Assembly (NCBI RefSeq): GCF_030693625.1
Contig: NZ_JAUYAF010000024.1
Coordinates: 1-64,000 of the forward strand
DNA: 64,000 nucleotides
Source: Phenylobacterium sp.
GTDB taxonomy: Bacteria > Pseudomonadota > Alphaproteobacteria > Caulobacterales > Caulobacteraceae
Direction: 5' to 3'
The notes beneath the pieces are model-generated. The model was not told where the DNA came from. It made no database searches and saw only the letters and a program-made list of their open reading frames with translations. Position numbers and translations under genes: made by a program. Of this stretch, positions 1-8,518 are shown in pieces (position 1 is the first letter of the stretch; each line of letters starts with the position of its first letter).

Positions 1-56
1 TCGGCCAGCAAGGCTCGACCCGACGGCGTCAGACGGGCATTCTTATGGACGTTCAT
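1..56 (-). CDS. IS481-family transposase, N-terminal fragment
   Basis: The minus strand from 56 reads MNVHKNARLTPSGRALLA and continues out of the window. This N-terminus is characteristic of IS481-family DDE transposases, where it begins a helix-turn-helix DNA-binding region. A GGGAGA ribosome site lies just upstream of the ATG. Only about 18 codons are visible, so neither the catalytic DDE domain nor intactness can be judged. Confidence 0.75.
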   Translation of the reverse strand, partial: MNVHKNARLTPSGRALLA

Positions 57-141
57 CCGGGGTCTCCCGGTTAGAGGTTGGAGCTTCGCAACCCCACTCT
101 CTCAACCCGATCCCGGGTGAACAACCTTCATAGCTTCGACA
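1..141 (-). mobile_element. IS481-family insertion sequence, left end (partial)
   Basis: Only one end of the element is in the window. Read on the minus strand, the segment begins with TGT at 141-139, then about 85 bases of leader, then the transposase start. The layout (TGT end, short leader, a GGGAGA ribosome site, then a protein starting MN-HK-ARLT) matches IS481. The rest of the element, including the other terminal repeat and any target duplication, lies outside. The element ends 1 nt beyond the popA stop codon. The exact terminus is inferred from the TGT end rule. Confidence 0.7.
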
Positions 142-142
142 G

Positions 143-1471
143 TTAGCCCGCCCGCTCCACGGCCCGCGCCGCGGCCTCTTCCAGCGCCTTGCCGACGCCC
201 GCCGCCAGGCTGACCTCGGCGACGCCGATGTCGAACTCCACCACGAAGGGGGCCTTGCCGTCACCGGCCTCGAAGGCTGTGCAGCCGATGACGGCGGCGA
301 TGCGCTCTCCGGCCGCCCGGGCCGAGACCTGGGGCGTCGCGGGCAGGGCCAGGGCGAACACCTCGGGCCCGAGGCGTGCAGCCGTATCCTCCACCCGCAC
401 CAGGCGGCCGATCATCGAGCCGATCTGCGGGATGGCGCGGTCCAGCCAGCCCCCTTGCCGGGCGGCGCCGACATCGTGGCTCTCGGAAACCTTGAGCACG
501 CACACCGACAGCGGCCGGTTGCGCAGCCGCGAGGCCTGGGCCAGGCGGCCGAGATGGGTGGCGAACAGGTCCCGGGTGAACAGGCCCGTCGCCGGGTCCA
601 TCAGGCCCGAGGCGCGCGCCTTTTCCAGCGCCTTGCGAATGGTGGTCTGGCGGCGGTAGGAGCGCGCCAGCTCAATCACCCGCTTGGCGGTCTCGGTCTC
701 CGGCGTCTCGGGCGAGGCCACGTCAGAGATGCCGCGATGATAGGCCTCCGACATGGTCACATAGCTCTCCTGCTTCATGTAGAGCAGGGCGGGCGTGTGA
801 TAGAGGCGGGTGTTGCGGCGCATGCCCGCGGCGATGGACAGCGCCTCCTGGCTGTTGTCCCCGGCCCACAGCACCACGGCGTCGAAGGGCCGCTCGTGCA
901 GGTAGTCGAAGGCCGTATAGGCCGTGAAGGCGCCCACCACCTCGGCGCCGGAGCCGGTCAGGGCGTTGGACAGGGCCAGGAACTGCGGCGCGGGCTCGCC
1001 GATGGCCAGCACCCGGAAGGGCGTGGGATCGGGTTCGGGGGTTTCCAGCCGCCGGCCGCGCTCGCTGAAGGTCTCCAGCCGCAGCTCGAACTCCTCCTCG
1101 GCGATGGCCATGCGCACCAGGGTCTCCAGGCGCAGCACCACCTGGGCCGGGTGCACCGGCGCCGTCAGGGTGAGGTCGAAGTTCAGGCCGTCCAGTTCCG
1201 GCCCCGGCGCGCCGATGGCGATCACCGGCAGGCGGCGCGGGGCGCAGGCGGCCTTCAGGCGCTTGGCCAGGGTCAGGGCCTCGTGGCCGCCGCTGGCGAG
1301 ATCGACGATGGCGGCCTCCACCTGCAGGTCGCTGAGCGCGGCGATGGCGGCATAGGGGCCACGCGCCGTGACGGTGCGCCAGCCAAGCCGGTCCAGCCCC
1401 TCGGCGAGCGGACCCGCCAGGGCGTCATCTCGCGCGACGATCAGAACTCGCGCATGGACGCCCAGGGCCAT
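143..1471 (-). CDS. popA: PopA-type c-di-GMP effector (two receiver domains plus degenerate GGDEF)
   Basis: This 442-residue protein has the PleD-like order receiver (about 8-120), second receiver (about 150-275) and GGDEF domain (about 290-440). The GGDEF signature is GPEVF at 368-372, so cyclase activity is not expected. The inhibitory-site motif RxxD is intact as RVED (359-362), so c-di-GMP binding is expected. The second receiver has Trp where the phospho-acceptor Asp is expected (VVLW). In Caulobacter, PopA binds c-di-GMP through this site, moves to the cell pole and helps deliver CtrA to ClpXP. Overall similarity makes PopA the best call; a generic degenerate PleD paralogue is the alternative. 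The stop codon (145-143) lies 1 nt from an IS end, so the natural C-terminus could have been altered. Confidence 0.88.
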   Translation of the reverse strand: MALGVHARVLIVARDDALAGPLAEGLDRLGWRTVTARGPYAAIAALSDLQVEAAIVDLASGGHEALTLAKRLKAACAPRRLPVIAIGAPGPELDGLNFDLTLTAPVHPAQVVLRLETLVRMAIAEEEFELRLETFSERGRRLETPEPDPTPFRVLAIGEPAPQFLALSNALTGSGAEVVGAFTAYTAFDYLHERPFDAVVLWAGDNSQEALSIAAGMRRNTRLYHTPALLYMKQESYVTMSEAYHRGISDVASPETPETETAKRVIELARSYRRQTTIRKALEKARASGLMDPATGLFTRDLFATHLGRLAQASRLRNRPLSVCVLKVSESHDVGAARQGGWLDRAIPQIGSMIGRLVRVEDTAARLGPEVFALALPATPQVSARAAGERIAAVIGCTAFEAGDGKAPFVVEFDIGVAEVSLAAGVGKALEEAAARAVERAG

Positions 1472-1599
1472 TCCTCAACCTTTGAAACAACAAGACAGCC
1501 GACCTTGCCGCTTATAGGCGGGAATCGGGCTGAAGGCAGAATATACAGAGGCGCGCGACCGCGACAGGGACGCGCAGGTCATGGGTGTGGAGCATCGCC

Positions 1600-2376
1600 A
1601 TGGACAAGCCGCTTTCGGGCCAGACGGCCATCATCACCGGAGCGTCCGGCGGGCTGGGAACCCATTTCGCCAGGCTGCTGTCCGGAGCCGGCGCCTCCGT
1701 CGCCCTGACCGCCCGGCGGCTGGACATGGTCGAGACCCTGGCCGGTGAGATCGCCGGATCGGGCGGCCGCGCCATGGCCCTGCGCCTGGACGTCGCCGAC
1801 GCCGCCTCCATCGCGCCCGCCTTCGCCGAGATCGAGGCGGGCCTGGGACCGGTGTCCATCCTGGTGAACAACGCCGGGGTCGGCGGGGAGGGGCTGGCGC
1901 TCGATCTCACCGTCGAGGAGTGGGACCGCACCTTTGACGTCAATGTGCGCGGGGTGTTCTTCGCGGCGCAGGCCGCCGCCCGGCTGATGTTCGCCAACGG
2001 GACCGCCGACGCCGGCCAGGCCCGCATCGTCAACATCGCCTCCATCGCCAGCCATACGGTCCTGCCGGGCCTGGCGGCCTACAACGCCTCCAAGGCCTCG
2101 GTCGCCATGCTGACCCGCAGCTTGGCGCGTGAGTGGTCGCGGCGCGGGATCGCGGTCAACGCCCTGGCGCCCGGCTACATCGAGACCGACATCAACGCCT
2201 TCTGGTGGAGCACCGAGGGCGGCCAGAAGCAGCTCAAGGGCTTCCCGCGCCGCCGCCTGATGGAGGCGAGCGACCTCGACGCCGCCTTCATGATGCTCTG
2301 CGGGCCCGCCGCCCGGGCCATCGCCGGAACCGTGATCACGATCGACGACGGCCAATCGCTGCCCGGCGGGGGGTAG
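1600..2376 (+). CDS. SDR-family NAD(P)-dependent oxidoreductase
   Basis: This 258-residue classical short-chain dehydrogenase has the cofactor motif TGASGGLG (13-20), NNAG (90-93), a serine at about 148 and the catalytic pair Y161/K165 (YNASK). The ATG at 1600 is preferred over an in-frame GTG at 1585 because it gives the usual start MDKPLSGQTAIITG and has GGAG 7 nt upstream. It is divergent from popA across 128 bp. The substrate cannot be told from sequence. An orphan gene starts 3 nt after its stop, so the two are probably co-transcribed. Confidence 0.88.
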   Translation: MDKPLSGQTAIITGASGGLGTHFARLLSGAGASVALTARRLDMVETLAGEIAGSGGRAMALRLDVADAASIAPAFAEIEAGLGPVSILVNNAGVGGEGLALDLTVEEWDRTFDVNVRGVFFAAQAAARLMFANGTADAGQARIVNIASIASHTVLPGLAAYNASKASVAMLTRSLAREWSRRGIAVNALAPGYIETDINAFWWSTEGGQKQLKGFPRRRLMEASDLDAAFMMLCGPAARAIAGTVITIDDGQSLPGGG

Positions 2377-2379
2377 GAA

Positions 2380-2901
2380 ATGGATTACACTGTCAATGTT
2401 GACCCGCCGGGCGTAACCGACCCGCACGTGCTCTACCAGTATCGCTTGGGCCTCTTCCATTCACTCTGGGCTACCGTTTATGTGACGGTTGATTTCCTGA
2501 TCGGAAAGCTTCTGAAGCTTCCGGATGCCGATGCTCACATGATCACCTGGGGCATGATGTTTGGGCCGAAGGCGAAGCTGCTGGCGACTCTGATCAAGCT
2601 TAGTGATCACCCCAACAAGCAGGCGCTGATGACCGCGCTGAACATCATTCGTGCTGGCAAGCGAGATGTGATCACGCATGGCTACCAGCTGGAAAATGAA
2701 GGTGGCGTCGCGTTTCTGGAGAGGTCCAGAAGCAGTCAGGACTTCCAAACCAAGCTTCACGAATTCACTCGTGACGGATTCAGAGATCACGTGAACGGCT
2801 TGGTTGGCGCTTCGAATTCGTTCTTCGAGGCTTCCGGAGCCAAAGCCGAAGATATCCAGGCTTTCGTCGATGCCGCGGGAAGTCTAGCCAAGAAGTCTTG
2901 A
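2380..2901 (+). CDS. Hypothetical protein, 173 aa, compositionally atypical
   Basis: I do not recognise the family. The protein has no signal peptide and no clear transmembrane helix, although residues 24-45 are hydrophobic. It looks largely helical, with an Ala/Lys-rich C-terminus. Its base composition is visibly less GC-rich than the flanks and the third codon positions are mixed, which suggests horizontal acquisition. The ATG follows the SDR stop after 3 nt, with a G-rich ribosome site inside the SDR 3' end, so translation is probably coupled. It is real coding sequence by start context and length, but no function can be assigned. Confidence 0.65.
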   Translation: MDYTVNVDPPGVTDPHVLYQYRLGLFHSLWATVYVTVDFLIGKLLKLPDADAHMITWGMMFGPKAKLLATLIKLSDHPNKQALMTALNIIRAGKRDVITHGYQLENEGGVAFLERSRSSQDFQTKLHEFTRDGFRDHVNGLVGASNSFFEASGAKAEDIQAFVDAAGSLAKKS

Positions 2902-2977
2902 GTGCATGTGCAGCCCCCTTGGCTGACCGCACGTCATTGGCGCTAAGCTCATGCAAAATCGATTGGGAGTTGAGACT

Positions 2978-4111
2978 ATGCGCCAGGGACCGCTGACCGG
3001 ACTGAAGATCATCGAGTTCGCAGGGATCGGGCCCGGCCCGTTCTGCGGCATGCTGCTGTCGGACCTGGGCGCAGACGTGGTGCGCATTGACCGCAAGGGG
3101 ACCGGCGGCGCCTCGCCGGCCAATGTCAGCGCCCGCGGCCGCCGTTCCGTCGGCCTGGACCTGAAGAACCCGCAGGCCATCGAGACCTGCCTGAAGCTGA
3201 TGGAGGGCGCCGACGCGGTGTTCGAGGGATTCCGTCCCGGGGTGATGGAGCGCCTGGGCCTGGGTCCCGACGCGGCGCTCCAGCGCAATCCCAAGCTGGT
3301 CTATGGCCGCATGACCGGCTGGGGGCAGACTGGGCCCTATGCCCAGGCCGCTGGCCACGACATGAACTACATCGCCATCAGCGGCGCTCTGCACGCCATC
3401 GGGACCAAGGATAAACCCGTCCCGCCGCTGAATCTGGTGGGGGACATGGGTGGCGGGGCCCTCTACCTCGCCTTCGGCCTGATGGCCGGGATCATCAGCG
3501 CCCGGGAGACCGGCAAGGGCCAGGTGATCGACTGCGCCATGAGCGACGGGTCGGCCTCCCTGATGGCGATGTTCTACGGCATGAAGGCCAGCGGCATGTG
3601 GACCAACGACCGCCGGGCCAACATGCTGGATGGCGGCGCCCACTTCTACGACACTTACCAATGCTCGGATGGCAAGTGGATCTCGATCGGCTCGATTGAG
3701 CCGCAGTTCTATGCCTTGCTGCTTGAAAAGACAGGGATTACTGACCCTGCCTTCGCAGGTCAGATGAAGCGCGGCGAGTGGGACAGCCTGCGCGCCAAGC
3801 TGGCCGAGGTGATCGCCAAGAAAACCCAGGATGAGTGGACCGCCATCATGGGCGGCACCGACGTCTGCTTCGCCCCGGTCCTCGACCTGGATGAGGCGCC
3901 CAAGCATCCCCATAACGTCGCCCGTCAGACCTTCGTCGAGGTCGCCGGCGTCATCCAGCCGGCCCCCGCGCCACGCTTCTCGGCCACGCCCGGCGCCATC
4001 CAGGGCCCGCCGCCCGCCATCGGCGCCCACGACACCGAGGCGCTCACCGACTGGGGTTTCTCAGGCGCGGAGATCGAGGCGCTGAAGGCGACCGGGGCGA
4101 TGAACGGGTAG
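2978..4111 (+). CDS. CaiB/BaiF family protein, alpha-methylacyl-CoA racemase-like
   Basis: This 377-residue family III CoA-transferase fold protein interconverts (R)- and (S)-2-methylacyl-CoA esters in AMACR homologues. The racemase residues are in place: His127 (in GHDMNY) and Asp156 (in VGDMGGG), matching H126/D156 of the mycobacterial enzyme. The start at 2978 has GGGAG 8 nt upstream and gives the family-typical N-terminus [13 protein letters not shown]; an in-frame ATG at 2951 is less likely. The probable role is degradation of branched or sterol side-chain acyl-CoAs. A CoA-transferase role is possible but less favoured given the His/Asp pair. Confidence 0.85.
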   Translation: MRQGPLTGLKIIEFAGIGPGPFCGMLLSDLGADVVRIDRKGTGGASPANVSARGRRSVGLDLKNPQAIETCLKLMEGADAVFEGFRPGVMERLGLGPDAALQRNPKLVYGRMTGWGQTGPYAQAAGHDMNYIAISGALHAIGTKDKPVPPLNLVGDMGGGALYLAFGLMAGIISARETGKGQVIDCAMSDGSASLMAMFYGMKASGMWTNDRRANMLDGGAHFYDTYQCSDGKWISIGSIEPQFYALLLEKTGITDPAFAGQMKRGEWDSLRAKLAEVIAKKTQDEWTAIMGGTDVCFAPVLDLDEAPKHPHNVARQTFVEVAGVIQPAPAPRFSATPGAIQGPPPAIGAHDTEALTDWGFSGAEIEALKATGAMNG

Positions 4112-4124
4112 GGCGATAGCTCAG

Positions 4125-4221
4125 GCGTCATCCCGGCCGCCGCGAGGCGAAGATCCAGAACCCAAGGGCCGTACGCTGGCCCCTGGGGCCCGGATCAGCC
4201 TGGCGGCCGTCCGGGATGACG
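4125..4221. repeat. REP-like inverted repeat between convergent genes
   Basis: The arms at 4126-4141 and 4203-4221 are inverted copies built on the core GTCATCCCGG / CCGGGATGAC, separated by about 60 bp. It lies between the ends of the racemase-like gene and pstS, where it could act as a bidirectional transcript end. The core is shared with the element at 17651-17751, so this is a dispersed family. Confidence 0.7.
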
Positions 4222-4231
4222 GAGTTAAGTC

Positions 4232-5311
4232 TTACGACGCCGGAGCCGTCATCACCGTCAGCGCCTTCACCGAGGCCTGCTGAGCCTTGTGCTCGGCTTC
4301 CGGCAGCGGGATCAGGCCGCGCGATTGCAGGTAGCCGCCCTTGCCGGTCGCCGCGTCGGAGACAAAGCCGTCGACGAATTCCCGCAGGCCCGGCGTCACG
4401 CCGATGCTGGCCTTCTTCACGTAGATGAACATCGAGCGCGACAGCGGATAGGCGCCGCTGGAGATGGTCTCGAAGGTCGGGGCCACGCCCTCGATCTTGG
4501 CGGCCTTCACCTTGTCCATGTTGTTCTCGAGGAACGAGTAGCCGAACACGCCGATCGAATGCGGCGTCTTCTGCAAGGTCTGGACGATGGCGTTGTCATT
4601 CTCGCCGGAGTCGACCCAGAGCCCGTCGGAGCGGATGGTGTGGGTCTTGGCCTTGAAGCCATCTTCATCGGTCTTCTTCAGCGCCGCGAGGGCGGCGACT
4701 TTCTCGCCGCCCTTTTCCAGGGCCAGTTCGTTGAAGGCGTCGCGGGTGCCCGAGGTGGGCGGCGGGCCATAGACCAGGATCGGTTCCTTGGGCAGGCCAG
4801 GGGCGACGGCGTCCCAGGTCTTGACGGTGTTCGGGACGAAGGCGCCGTCCTTGGGCGCCTCGGCGGCCAAGGCCCCGTAGAGGTGTTCGCGCTGCAGGTC
4901 ATAGCTCAGCCCCGCCTTGGCGTTGGCCACGACGATGCCGTCGAAGCCGATCTTGATCTCGATGATGTCGGTGACGCCGGCCGCGGCGCACTTTTCGAAT
5001 TCCGACTTCTTGATCGGCCGCGAGGCGGTGGCGACGTCGGGGTATTGCGAGCTCGCGCCGCCGCAGAACAGCTTGAAGCCGCCGCCGGTGCCCAGCGATT
5101 CGACTCGGGCGGGCTTGCCGCCGGTGGTCCGGGCGACGTTCTCGGCCACGCGGGTGGCGAAGGGGAAGACCGTGGAGGAGCCCGCGGCCCAGACCTGGGC
5201 GCGGTTTCCGCCGCCGCCGCCGCCAGCGGTCTCGGAGGTGGTGTCGGTCTTCTGGCTGCAGGCGCTCAGGGCGAGGGCCGCGCCGGCGGCGAGGTAGATG
5301 GCGGTCTTCAT
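4232..5311 (-). CDS. pstS: PstS-like phosphate-binding lipoprotein
   Basis: This 359-residue periplasmic substrate-binding protein has a lipoprotein signal peptide with lipobox LSAC (about residues 15-18), then a Gly-rich linker (GGGGGG) and the PstS fold beginning AGSSTVFPF. PstS delivers phosphate to the PstCAB importer. The phosphate-loop motif AGSSTV and the SGTRDAF segment are visible. No pstCAB, phoU or phoB lie nearby, so it is a solitary receptor. It could be a second PstS paralogue or serve in phosphate sensing. A Pho-box-like direct repeat lies about 80-100 bp upstream. Confidence 0.88.
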   Translation of the reverse strand: MKTAIYLAAGAALALSACSQKTDTTSETAGGGGGGNRAQVWAAGSSTVFPFATRVAENVARTTGGKPARVESLGTGGGFKLFCGGASSQYPDVATASRPIKKSEFEKCAAAGVTDIIEIKIGFDGIVVANAKAGLSYDLQREHLYGALAAEAPKDGAFVPNTVKTWDAVAPGLPKEPILVYGPPPTSGTRDAFNELALEKGGEKVAALAALKKTDEDGFKAKTHTIRSDGLWVDSGENDNAIVQTLQKTPHSIGVFGYSFLENNMDKVKAAKIEGVAPTFETISSGAYPLSRSMFIYVKKASIGVTPGLREFVDGFVSDAATGKGGYLQSRGLIPLPEAEHKAQQASVKALTVMTAPAS

Positions 5312-5390
5312 AAGGAAACTCCGATGGAGGGCGCCGCTTGCGGCGGCGCCACAGGGGCTCGGGTCCAGCTAACACCCGTTCTTGAAGTTT

Positions 5391-5410
5391 ATGCGACAAT
5401 GAGGTGACGC
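5391..5410 (-). promoter_or_regulatory. Candidate Pho box upstream of pstS
   Basis: On the minus strand the sequence holds GTCA and GTCG half-sites whose starts are 11 bp apart, the spacing of PhoB direct repeats (CTGTCAT-N4-CTGTCAT). It lies 80-100 bp before the pstS ATG, a fitting position. The match to the consensus is imperfect, so this rests on spacing and context. Confidence 0.4.
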
Positions 5411-5550
5411 CGTCCCCAAGTGAACATGTTCCGCGAGCGCCGTTCAGCCTGGGTTCAGCGGCCGCTCGGTAATCTGTCCCCAGGTTGGTCGTCGGCCACT
5501 CCCGTCCCTCAGGCGGCGGCCCGCCCCGATGGTACGACACGCCCATCGAT

Positions 5551-5578
5551 GGCGCGCCACTCCCCCAGGTGGCGCGCC
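5551..5578. repeat. Perfect 10-bp stem-loop in the pstS-yihY intergenic region
   Basis: The 346-bp gap between pstS and the YihY-family gene (5312-5657) has no convincing gene. Its most notable feature is GGCGCGCCAC (5551-5560), an 8-nt loop, and the exact complement (5569-5578). No T-run follows on either strand, so it is not a classical terminator. It lies 80 bp before the YihY start and would fall in that mRNA's leader if the promoter is upstream. Confidence 0.6.
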
Positions 5579-5657
5579 GCTTTGGCTTGGTCGGTCCTTT
5601 GGCGCCGCGTCAGATCGCGGCTTGCCTAATCGGCTGGTCTTGATCACCTTCCGCCCG

Positions 5658-6620
5658 ATGTCGATCCGGGGCCAGATTCAGCGTTTGCGAGACATCGACT
5701 GGGACCCGCTGCACTGGGTGCGGCGGACCTTGTCGGTGAACGGCAAGGCCCTGACGCGCCTCTGGGGCCGCGACGTGATGCTCTATGTCGGGGGGGTCTC
5801 CTTCTTTGTCCTGCTGGCGGTCTTTCCCGGCCTGGCCATCATGGTGGGGGTCTATTCCTTCTTCGCCGACGCCAGTCAGGCCGCCGCCCAGGCCGAGATG
5901 CTGTCTCACCTGATGCCGCCGGTGGCGCGCGGCCTGTTCGAGGGCGAGCTCACCCGTCTGGCCCGCGCGCCCCTGGAGGCGGTCTCGGCTCAGAGCGGCG
6001 TGGCCCTGATCATCGGATCCTACGCCTCCCACCGGGGGTTCAAGGCCCTGCTGGCGGGGCTGTCCTTCATTCACGACGACGAGGCCCCGCGCGGCTTCGT
6101 GGGCTTCAACGTCATGGCCCTGCTGGTGCTGGTGGCGGCCTTCGTGCTGCTGGGCTTCCTGTCGGCGGCCTTCTTCTACCTGCGCTTCGTGGCCGCGGCC
6201 TTCGACATCAAGCCCCTGGCCGGCGCGCCCTGGCTGTTCAGCGAGTGGACCTGGGCCAGCTTCGGCATCACCCTGGCCATGAGCCTGATCTACCGCTTCG
6301 CCATGTCCAGCCGCCCGGTGGCCTGGAAGGCCTCCATCACCGGGGGCATGGCCGCCGCCCTGCTGTGCCTGTTCATGTCCTGGGCCAGCGCCTTCTATGT
6401 CGAGCAGATCGCCCAGCTGGGGGCCACCTATGGCTCCGTGGCCGCCGTGGTGGTGTTCCTGATCTGGCTGTCCTGGACCGTGAACGCCATCTTCTTCGGC
6501 GGCGCCCTGGCCACCGAGATCGAGCTGGCCATGGACGAGCACCGGGCAACGACCGCCGCCGGCCTGCTGGCGGACCTGCGGGGCGAAAAGCCTAGGCTGG
6601 TTTCCGGATCAGGAAGCTGA
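5658..6620 (+). CDS. YihY/BrkB-family inner membrane protein
   Basis: This 320-residue polytopic membrane protein of the YihY family (formerly called ribonuclease BN) has about six transmembrane segments, at roughly 38-60, 85-135, 140-175, 180-215, 220-250 and 255-285. Family hallmarks seen are the GGVSFFVLLAVFPGL segment and the ATYGSVAAVVVFLIWLSW stretch near the C-terminus. The start at 5658 follows an upstream extension rich in Arg/Pro that does not look coding. The family's molecular function is unresolved. The last 29 nt overlap, tail to tail, the end of the TusA-like gene. Confidence 0.85.
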   Translation: MSIRGQIQRLRDIDWDPLHWVRRTLSVNGKALTRLWGRDVMLYVGGVSFFVLLAVFPGLAIMVGVYSFFADASQAAAQAEMLSHLMPPVARGLFEGELTRLARAPLEAVSAQSGVALIIGSYASHRGFKALLAGLSFIHDDEAPRGFVGFNVMALLVLVAAFVLLGFLSAAFFYLRFVAAAFDIKPLAGAPWLFSEWTWASFGITLAMSLIYRFAMSSRPVAWKASITGGMAAALLCLFMSWASAFYVEQIAQLGATYGSVAAVVVFLIWLSWTVNAIFFGGALATEIELAMDEHRATTAAGLLADLRGEKPRLVSGSGS

Positions 6621-6822
6621 GCGTCCCGGCCTCATCGGCCGTCTCCACCACCTCGAACCCGGCGCCCGACGCGAAGTGGGGCACGTCGATCCGCGCCATG
6701 GGGTCGTCGGCGTAGAGGCGCACCTGCGCCCCGGCGGGCGCATCCTCCAGCGCGCGCCGCAGCCGCAGGGTTGGCACCGGGCAGTGGTGGCCTCGGGCGT
6801 CGACGATGATCTCGCTGGCCAT
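6592..6822 (-). CDS. TusA-like sulfurtransferase
   Basis: This 76-residue TusA/SirA-fold protein contains the signature CPVPTLRLRRAL at about residues 12-23. The Cys in CPxP carries persulfide sulfur in family members, feeding tRNA thiolation or other sulfur transfer. The start at 6822 (MASEIIVDARGHHCPVP) matches the family; an in-frame ATG 12 nt upstream (6834) would add four residues. No other tus or sulfur-relay genes are adjacent, so the acceptor is unknown. Confidence 0.85.
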   Translation of the reverse strand: MASEIIVDARGHHCPVPTLRLRRALEDAPAGAQVRLYADDPMARIDVPHFASGAGFEVVETADEAGTLSFLIRKPA

Positions 6823-6903
6823 GATTCTGTGCATAGCCCAGTCGCGCCCTGGAACCCAAGCTTGGCCTGAATGCGTTCACTCCTCCAAAGAGGAAAGCGC
6901 CCC

Positions 6904-8349
6904 ATGACCGCAGTCTTCACCACCAATATCCCGGCGCGGCTGGACCGCCTGCCCTGGAGCCGGTTCCACTGGCTGGTGGTGTTCGCCCTCGGCGTCACCT
7001 GGATCCTGGACGGGCTGGAGGTCACCCTGGTGGGGTCGCTGTCCCCGGCGATCGCCAGTCCCCAGGGGCTCGGTTTCACCGCCAGCCAGGTCGGCCTGAC
7101 CGGCAGCGCCTATATTCTGGGAGCGGTCCTCGGCGCCCTGATCTTTGGTCGGCTGACCGACACCTTTGGGCGACGCAAGCTCTTCACCATCACCGTCGGG
7201 GTCTATCTGGTGGCCACCATCGCCACCGGATTCTCGTGGGATTTCTGGTCCTTCATGGTCTTTCGCTTCATCACGGGCATGGGGATTGGCGGGGAGTACG
7301 GCGCGGTCAATTCCGCGATCCAGGAGCTGATTCCCGCCCGGCGGCGCGGCTTCACCGACCTGGTGATCAATGGCAGCTTCTGGATCGGGGCGGCCCTGGG
7401 GGCGGTGGGCTCTATCATCGTCCTGGACCCCAACCTGGTGCCCCAGGAGTGGGGCTGGCGCGCCGCCTTCGTGATCGGCGGGCTCCTGGCCCTGATCATC
7501 ATCTGGGTTCGCCGCTACATCCCTGAGAGTCCACGCTGGCTGATGACCCACGGCCGGGTCGATGAGGCCGAGACGATCATCGCGCAGATCGAGGCCCGGG
7601 TCGCTGAAGACAGCGGCCGCCCCCTGCCGCCGGTCCCCGACGCGCCGCACCTGCGGCTGAAGAGTGATCACCGCACCTCCTGGCTGGATATCGGCCGCAT
7701 GCTGTTTCACCGCTACCCCAAACGGACAGCGCTCGGGGTGGTGCTGATGGCCACCCAGGCCTTCTGCTACAACGCCATCTTCTTCACCTACGCCCTCATT
7801 CTCACCCGGTTCTACGGCATCGCGCCCGCCTCCATCGGCTGGTTCATGCTGCCCTTCGCGGCGGGGAACTTCATGGGCCCCCTGTTGCTGGGCCACCTGT
7901 TCGACACCCTGGGCCGCAAGGTGATGATCACCGCGACCTACGGCCTGGCCGGGGTGCTGATGTGCATCATCGGCTGGATGTTCGCACAAGGCATGTTGTC
8001 GGCGGTCCAGCAGACCGCGGCCTGGACGGTGATCTTCTTCTTCGCCTCGGCCGGCGCCAGCGCCGCCTACCTGACCGTGGGCGAGAGCTTCCCCCTCGAA
8101 GTCCGGGCGGTGACCATCTCCCTGTTCTACGCCTTCGGCACCCTCTTGGGCGGCGTGGGCGGCCCGGCCCTGTTCGGCGCCCTGATCGACAGCGGCGAGC
8201 GCCATCAGATCCTCTGGGGCTACCTCTTGGGGGGCGGCCTGATGATCTTCGCCGCGATCGTCGAGGTGTTCCTGGGCGTCAACGCCGAGCGCAAGTCCCT
8301 GGAGGAGGTCGCGCCGCCCCTGTCCATGGCCCTCGACGACGCGCCCTAG
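6904..8349 (+). CDS. MFS transporter, sugar/metabolite porter type
   Basis: This 481-residue major facilitator protein has 12 predicted transmembrane helices and a large central loop (about 205-265). The MFS signature after helix 2 reads GRLTDTFGRRKLF. A second copy, GHLFDTLGRK, follows helix 8. The segment PESPRWLMTHGR at the end of helix 6 is typical of the sugar-porter and related SP/SHS families. The start at 6904 has AGAGGAAAG about 8 nt upstream. The gene is monocistronic and divergent from the TusA-like gene, so the substrate cannot be assigned. Confidence 0.85.
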   Translation: MTAVFTTNIPARLDRLPWSRFHWLVVFALGVTWILDGLEVTLVGSLSPAIASPQGLGFTASQVGLTGSAYILGAVLGALIFGRLTDTFGRRKLFTITVGVYLVATIATGFSWDFWSFMVFRFITGMGIGGEYGAVNSAIQELIPARRRGFTDLVINGSFWIGAALGAVGSIIVLDPNLVPQEWGWRAAFVIGGLLALIIIWVRRYIPESPRWLMTHGRVDEAETIIAQIEARVAEDSGRPLPPVPDAPHLRLKSDHRTSWLDIGRMLFHRYPKRTALGVVLMATQAFCYNAIFFTYALILTRFYGIAPASIGWFMLPFAAGNFMGPLLLGHLFDTLGRKVMITATYGLAGVLMCIIGWMFAQGMLSAVQQTAAWTVIFFFASAGASAAYLTVGESFPLEVRAVTISLFYAFGTLLGGVGGPALFGALIDSGERHQILWGYLLGGGLMIFAAIVEVFLGVNAERKSLEEVAPPLSMALDDAP

Positions 8350-8402
8350 GGTTACGCTCACTGTCGGCAAGGTTGTAGTTTTGTGGCCGAAACGCCTGGG
8401 AT

Positions 8403-8430
8403 GACAGCTAACCCTAAGGGTAATGCTGTC
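8403..8430. repeat. Nested hairpin downstream of the MFS gene
   Basis: GACAGC (8403-8408) pairs with GCTGTC (8425-8430), and the inner arms ACCCT (8411-8415) pair with AGGGT (8417-8421). It lies in the 169-bp gap before the hybrid kinase. It could be the MFS transcript end or an operator for the kinase. No T-run follows. Confidence 0.5.
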
Positions 8431-8518
8431 GCAACCATGTCCTAAAGGTTGAATTTCGTAACCTGGGCGCAAGGACTGGTCTGTAGGTTCAGGCTTTCGG
8501 TGGGCCGTTGACGGGGCG

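Noticed and set aside
455..1708. A 417-codon plus-strand frame across popA
   Set aside because: It is a reverse-strand shadow of popA with biased composition and no domain; popA itself shows intact motifs.
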